Origin: Streptomyces lincolnensis
GTDB lineage: Bacteria > Actinomycetota > Actinomycetes > Streptomycetales > Streptomycetaceae
Length of the DNA stretch: 64,000 nt
Reading direction: 5' to 3'
Assembly (NCBI RefSeq): GCF_021173675.1
Contig: NZ_JAIHON010000009.1
Coordinates: 124,001 to 188,000, forward strand
Shown: piece by piece, positions 60,527 through 64,000 of the stretch
Position numbering within the stretch: position 1 is the first letter of the stretch
Layout of the letters: the number at the start of each line of letters is the position of its first letter
The notes under the pieces: generated by a model
Databases searched by the model: none
What the model saw: the letters and a program-made list of their open reading frames with translations, nothing else
Told to the model about the DNA's origin: nothing
Program-made: the position numbers and the translations under genes

Positions 60527-60788
60527 CGGGTCCTCGCGTCTCGATCCCGGAAGTCCGGGGCGCTGGCGGGGCCCGCAGGTCTGCCTGGGGTTGTCCGGGT
60601 CCAGCTCCTGTCCGTAACAAGCCGGAAATTTTAGTACGACGCTAGGTTCGGGCCTCTCGCTTCGCCACCCGGAGCGGCCGTACGGGGCCGACGGCACCCC
60701 GGCTGACCTGGTGATCTTCGTGCGGACGAGACATGCCCCACACAACGGGCGAAGGCCGCGACCTGATGGTCGCGGCCTTCACCGTCAG

Positions 60789-60873
60789 TGTCCGAGGGGG
60801 GACTTGAACCCCCACGCCCGATAAAGGGCACTAGCACCTCAAGCTAGCGCGTCTGCCATTCCGCCACCCGGAC
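60789..60873 (-). tRNA. tRNA-Leu (anticodon GAG)
   Basis: Read on the minus strand from 60873, the acceptor strand GTCCGGG pairs with CTCGGAC at the 3' end (60796-60790), with A at 60789 as discriminator. The anticodon loop TTGAGGT gives GAG. The T arm shows GGTTCAAGTCC, and a long variable arm (TGCCCTTTATCGGGCG) marks a class II leucine tRNA. No CCA is encoded. Confidence 0.94.
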
Positions 60874-61063
60874 AAGGTGTCTGTCGTGCGGGGTTTCCCT
60901 CGCGGCGACGAAGGAAACATTACCAGGCTTCCGAGAGTGCCCGATCAACCCCCCCACGCCGGCGTGAACGGCTTGTGACGGGCCGGGACCGGTCTTGGGC
61001 GGGTGCCGCCGGAGAGAGAGGATGAGGGGGAACCACCAGCAGCGACAGCGCGGGAGGAACAGC

Positions 61064-62389
61064 GTGAGCGAGACGGACACGGCCAGGGGAGTCACCGGTC
61101 AGGACGAGGTCGTGGACCTCTGCCGCGAGCTGATCCAGATCGACACCAGCAACTACGGCGACCACTCGGGCCCGGGTGAGCGCAAGGCGGCCGAGTGGGC
61201 CGCCGAGAAGCTCGCCGAGGTCGGCCTCGAACCCAGGATCTTCGAGTCGCACCCGGGTCGCGCCTCCACCGTGGCCCGCATCGAGGGCGAGGACCCGTCC
61301 CGGCCGGCCCTGCTCATCCACGGCCACCTCGACGTCGTACCGGCCAACGCGGTCGACTGGACCCACCACCCCTTCTCCGGCGAGGTCGCGGACGGGTGCG
61401 TGTGGGGCCGGGGCGCGGTCGACATGAAGGACATGGACGCGATGACCCTGGCGGTCGTGCGCGACCGGATGCGCAGCGGGCGCAGGCCGCCCCGGGACAT
61501 CGTGCTGGCCTTCCTCGCGGACGAGGAGGCGGGCGGCACGTACGGCGCCAAGCACCTCGTGAAGAACCACCCCGAGCTCTTCGAGGGCGTCACCGAGGCG
61601 ATCAGCGAGGTGGGCGGCTTCTCCTTCACGGTCAGCGAGCAGCGGCGGCTCTATCTGATCCAGACGGCCGAGAAGGGCATGCACTGGATGAAGCTGACCG
61701 TGGCCGGCACCGCCGGGCACGGGTCGATGATCCACCGGGACAACGCCATCACCGAACTGTCGGAGGCCGTCGCCCGGCTCGGCCGGCACACGTTCCCGGT
61801 GCGGGTCACCAAGACCACCCGGGCCTTCCTCGACGAACTCGGCGACGCGCTCGGCACCGAACTCGACCCGGAGGACATGGAGTCGACCCTCGCCCGGCTC
61901 GGCGGCATCGCCAAGCTGATCGGCGCCACCCTCAGCAACACCGCCAACCCCACCCAGCTGAACGCCGGCTACAAGGTCAACGTCATCCCCGGCGAGGCCA
62001 CCGCCCACGTCGACGGGCGCTTCCTGCCGGGGCACGAGGAGGAGTTCCTCGCCGACCTCGACCGGATCCTCGGCCCGACCGTGCGGCGCGAGGACGTGCA
62101 CTCCGACAAGGCCCTGGAGACGTCCTTCGACGGCGCGCTGGTCGAGGCGATGCAGTCCTCGCTGCTCGCCGAGGACCCGACCGCGAAGGCCATCCCCTAC
62201 ATGCTCTCCGGCGGCACCGACGCCAAGTCCTTCGACGACCTCGGCATCCGCGGCTTCGGTTTCGCGCCGCTGAAGCTGCCGCCGGAGCTGGACTTCGCCG
62301 GGATGTTCCACGGCGTCGACGAGCGGGTACCGGTGGACGGGCTGCAATTCGGCGTGCGGGTGCTCGACCGGTTCATCGACGCGTCCTGA
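61064..62389 (+). CDS. M20-family metallopeptidase
   Basis: 441 residues. Zinc ligands and catalytic residues are in LLIHGHLDVVPA (His/Asp), GRGAVDMKDMDA and LADEEAGGTYGA (two Glu), followed by the dimerisation domain and the C-terminal MLSGGTDAKSFDDLGIRG zinc site. Family enzymes include carboxypeptidases, aminoacylases and dipeptidases. GTG start with GGAGGAAC directly upstream. Monocistronic, between the tRNA and the chaplins. Substrate not determinable. Confidence 0.92.
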   Translation: MSETDTARGVTGQDEVVDLCRELIQIDTSNYGDHSGPGERKAAEWAAEKLAEVGLEPRIFESHPGRASTVARIEGEDPSRPALLIHGHLDVVPANAVDWTHHPFSGEVADGCVWGRGAVDMKDMDAMTLAVVRDRMRSGRRPPRDIVLAFLADEEAGGTYGAKHLVKNHPELFEGVTEAISEVGGFSFTVSEQRRLYLIQTAEKGMHWMKLTVAGTAGHGSMIHRDNAITELSEAVARLGRHTFPVRVTKTTRAFLDELGDALGTELDPEDMESTLARLGGIAKLIGATLSNTANPTQLNAGYKVNVIPGEATAHVDGRFLPGHEEEFLADLDRILGPTVRREDVHSDKALETSFDGALVEAMQSSLLAEDPTAKAIPYMLSGGTDAKSFDDLGIRGFGFAPLKLPPELDFAGMFHGVDERVPVDGLQFGVRVLDRFIDAS

Positions 62390-62499
62390 ATCAGCGCGTC
62401 CTGAATTGCCTTACTGAAACGACACTTCAGTATTCGCTCGGATGTGCGGACCCCACTGGGAAGAGTGAATGCGACGATAAGCTCGTAGCTCCATTACTC

Positions 62500-62556
62500 C
62501 CTCCTCGTTACAGGTGATGCGATCCGCTACTTGGGATCGCATTGCCAACAAGGAGG
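62500..62556 (+). promoter_or_regulatory. Structured 5' leader of chpH
   Basis: ATGCGATCC (62517-62525) and GGATCGCAT (62534-62542) form a perfect 9-bp hairpin with an 8-base loop, ending 18 bases before the ATG. Upstream, CCTCCT (62500-62505) is complementary to the ribosome site AGGAGG (62551-62556). The leader could switch between masking and exposing the start. A direct repeat GCGTCCTGAAT lies further upstream, overlapping the end of the peptidase gene. Confidence 0.5.
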
Positions 62557-62560
62557 AATA

Positions 62561-62794
62561 ATGATCAAGAAGGTCGTCGCTGCTGCGGCTGCCACTGGTG
62601 GCCTGGTTCTCGCGGGTGCGGGCATGGCCGTCGCCGACTCGGGTGCCCAGGGTGCCGCCGTGCACTCCCCGGGCGTCCTGTCCGGCAACGTGGTCCAGGT
62701 TCCCGTTCACATCCCGGTGAACGTCTGCGGCAACACGGTCTCCGTGATCGGGCTGCTGAACCCCGCCTTCGGCAACACCTGCATCAACAAGTGA
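62561..62794 (+). CDS. chpH: Short chaplin ChpH
   Basis: 77 residues. A signal peptide (KKVVAAAAATGGLVLAGAG, cleavage after AVA) is followed by one chaplin domain containing SPGVLSGNVVQVPVHIPVNV, a Cys pair and a C-terminal IGLLNPAFGNTCINK. Chaplins assemble into amphipathic fibrils on aerial hyphae and spores. Sequence and the adjacent long chaplin match the chpH-chpC pair of S. coelicolor (SCO1675/SCO1674, from memory). A strong ribosome site AGGAGG lies before the ATG. Confidence 0.95.
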   Translation: MIKKVVAAAAATGGLVLAGAGMAVADSGAQGAAVHSPGVLSGNVVQVPVHIPVNVCGNTVSVIGLLNPAFGNTCINK

Positions 62795-62823
62795 CGTTGT
62801 GCCTCGCCCCGTGAGGGGCTGAG

Positions 62824-62874
62824 CCCGTCGGCCCCGGAGCACACGCCATGTGCTCCGGGGCCGACGGGCCTTTT
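62824..62874 (+). terminator. Strong intrinsic terminator after chpH
   Basis: Twenty-base arms at 62824-62843 and 62849-62868 are perfectly complementary with a 5-base loop, followed by CCTTTT. It lies 30 bases after the chpH stop and separates it from chpC. Confidence 0.93.
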
Positions 62875-62967
62875 CGGAACGGTTTCTTTTCGAGCACCGA
62901 GAACGTTGATGATCTCGATACATGTTCGAGAAATTACGGGACAACGTCGAAAGGCAGGGATCAGTAA

Positions 62968-63726
62968 ATGCGACAGGTCACCCGCAAAGGCCTGATGACC
63001 GTGGCCGCCGCGACCGGCGTGATCGCCGCCACGGGGGGTGCCGCGCACGCCGACTCGGGCGCGCACGGTTCCGCTTCCAACTCGCCCGGTGTGCTGTCGG
63101 GCAACTCGGTGCAGGCGCCGGTGAACGCACCGGTCAACGTCTGCGGCAACACGGTCAATGTCGTCGGGGTGCTCAACCCGGCGATGGGCAACAAGTGCGT
63201 CAACACCGGCGTCGAGACCGATGACGGCTACGGGGGCTCCGGAGGCTCGCACTCCGGCGGACACACCGGCGACTCCCCGGGCGTCGGCTCGGGCAACCAT
63301 GTCGAGGTGCCGATCCACGCCCCGGTGAACGCCTGCGGCAACAGCGTGGACGTCGTCGGGGTGGGCAACAGCACCACCGGCAACGACTGCTCCAACGGCG
63401 GCGGGCACACCGGCACGCCTCCCGGCGGAACCACCCCGCCCGGCAGCGAGCACCCCGGCAACCCCGGCACCCCGGAGCAGCCCGGTGGACCGGGCGGCCC
63501 GGGACAGCCCGGCGGACCGGGCGACCCCGCCACCCCGCCCGCTCCGGAGGGCGGCAAGCCGGGCGGCAACCAGCCCGGTACCCAGACCGTCACCCAGCCC
63601 CACGGCGGCTCGGCCCAGCTCGCGCACACCGGCAGTGACCTGCCGATGGGCCTCGCGCTTCCGGTGGGTGCGGGGGCGCTGCTGGCGGGAGTCGTGCTCT
63701 ACCGCAAGGCCCGCGCCTCTGTGTGA
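62968..63726 (+). CDS. chpC: Long chaplin ChpC, sortase-anchored
   Basis: 252 residues. Signal peptide (TVAAATGVIAATGGAAHA) and two chaplin domains (SPGVLSGNSVQAPVNAPVNV; SPGVGSGNHVEVPIHAPVNA), each with two Cys, precede a Gly/Pro-rich linker (GGPGGPGQPGGPGD) and a cell-wall sorting signal LAHTG, a hydrophobic helix and RKARASV. This is the architecture of long chaplins, which sortase E enzymes attach to the wall so that short chaplins can bind. Follows chpH after a strong terminator, so it has its own promoter in 62875-62967. Confidence 0.95.
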   Translation: MRQVTRKGLMTVAAATGVIAATGGAAHADSGAHGSASNSPGVLSGNSVQAPVNAPVNVCGNTVNVVGVLNPAMGNKCVNTGVETDDGYGGSGGSHSGGHTGDSPGVGSGNHVEVPIHAPVNACGNSVDVVGVGNSTTGNDCSNGGGHTGTPPGGTTPPGSEHPGNPGTPEQPGGPGGPGQPGGPGDPATPPAPEGGKPGGNQPGTQTVTQPHGGSAQLAHTGSDLPMGLALPVGAGALLAGVVLYRKARASV

Positions 63727-63778
63727 ACCGGGGCAGGAGTGATCGAAGCACCGCGAACCTCCCCGGCGGTGCACGCCG

Positions 63779-63816
63779 CGGAGCGGGCCCTGCCTCGGTG
63801 GGCCCGCTCCGTTTTT
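63779..63816 (+). terminator. Intrinsic terminator after chpC
   Basis: CGGAGCGGGCCC (63779-63790) and GGGCCCGCTCCG (63800-63811) form a 12-bp stem with a 9-base loop, followed by TTTTT. On the opposite strand no T run follows, so it acts mainly on chpC transcripts. Confidence 0.92.
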
Positions 63817-63827
63817 GTCGCCTCAGT

Positions 63828-64000
63828 TCACCACGTGGCGCGTACCTGGCGGATGATCCGCCGTCGCAGCCGCACCCTGCGGCTGCCGTCGCGCAGCAGG
63901 CTCAGGCGGTCCAACTCCCAGTGACCGTACTCGGCATGGTCCGTCAGCAGACGAGTGGCGTCCTTGCGGGAGACCCCGCGCGGTACGTACACGTCGACAA
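63828..64000 (-). CDS. DUF5703-family protein, C-terminal part (5' end outside window)
   Basis: The last 57 codons are visible. VDVYVPRGVSRKDATRLLTD, then HAEYGHWELDRLSLL and RVRLRRRIIRQVRATW are typical of the short, basic DUF5703 proteins conserved next to chaplin genes in streptomycetes. Function unknown. The gene runs convergently to chpC and continues past the right edge. Confidence 0.85.
   Translation of the reverse strand, partial: VDVYVPRGVSRKDATRLLTDHAEYGHWELDRLSLLRDGSRRVRLRRRIIRQVRATW

Noticed and set aside
56630..60634. 1334-codon open frame opposite the Pls-like synthetase
   Set aside because: It mirrors the synthetase in the opposite direction, is His/Arg/Pro/Gln rich and shows no domain or ribosome site.
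60527..60788. Small gene in the 262-base gap between the synthetase and the tRNA
   Set aside because: No frame with a start, ribosome site and plausible composition; it probably holds the synthetase promoter.

Overview
The window is high-G+C actinobacterial chromosome and almost certainly Streptomyces. The evidence is G+C near 70 percent by eye, tightly packed genes with GTG starts, TetR-controlled fatty-acid and acyl-CoA cassettes, a class F sortase, a Pls/PosA-type synthetase, and at the right end adjacent short and long chaplin genes (chpH, chpC) of the aerial-hypha coat. Rough layout: 0-6.7 kb, the C-terminus of a molybdopterin oxidoreductase, a CitMHS citrate carrier, an MFS exporter, a secreted protein coupled to a sortase, and an ABC sugar-importer ATPase carrying a rare TTA codon. 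7-17 kb, aldehyde and alcohol dehydrogenases, transporters, acyl-CoA dehydrogenase, MaoC dehydratase, two TetR regulators, ArsR-like and SoxR regulators. 17-24.3 kb, a BKACE enzyme, a secreted penicillin-acylase-type hydrolase, an alpha/beta hydrolase and a NamZ-type exo-muramidase.

24.4-27.5 kb is an SDR / acyl-CoA ligase / TetR operon. 27.6-32.4 kb has lower G+C and holds a compact three-gene operon (ClpX-like AAA+ ATPase, unknown protein, VirD4/TraG-like ATPase without membrane anchor or any conjugation partner). This is the best candidate for an undescribed system. 32.4-38.4 kb carries an acyl-CoA dehydrogenase plus sugar-kinase-like phosphotransferase pair and a LysR / PrpF / dicarboxylate-carrier cluster. 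38.4-47.8 kb holds a His-rich repeat protein, DUF202 membrane proteins, NUDIX hydrolase, permeases, a sulfite-oxidase-type molybdoenzyme with its cytochrome b, and a lipoprotein/membrane protein pair with extreme low-complexity linkers.

48-52.6 kb is a complete idonate/gluconate catabolic operon (gntK, gntP, idnO, idnD) with a divergent GntR regulator. 53.1-54.9 kb is a low-G+C island containing a frameshifted FokI-like restriction nuclease that abuts a truncated peptidoglycan-binding protein. 55.2-60.5 kb encodes a 1287-residue Pls/PosA-like single-module peptide synthetase coupled to an M1 zinc aminopeptidase. A tRNA-Leu(GAG), an M20 peptidase, the chaplins and a partial DUF5703 gene close the window.

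A theme running through the left half is that three TetR-family regulators can each be matched, by shared palindromic operators, to genes elsewhere in the window. The operators are AAACTA-N7-TAGTTT-like at 7.2 and 13.7 kb, CTAAGC-N4-GCTTAG-like at 15.2 and 16.4 kb, and ATACCGACCGGTCGGTAT-like at 9.9, 24.4 and 34.7 kb. This suggests small interleaved regulons for fatty-acid or branched acyl-CoA breakdown. Assignments rest on reading motifs by eye; no database search was run.
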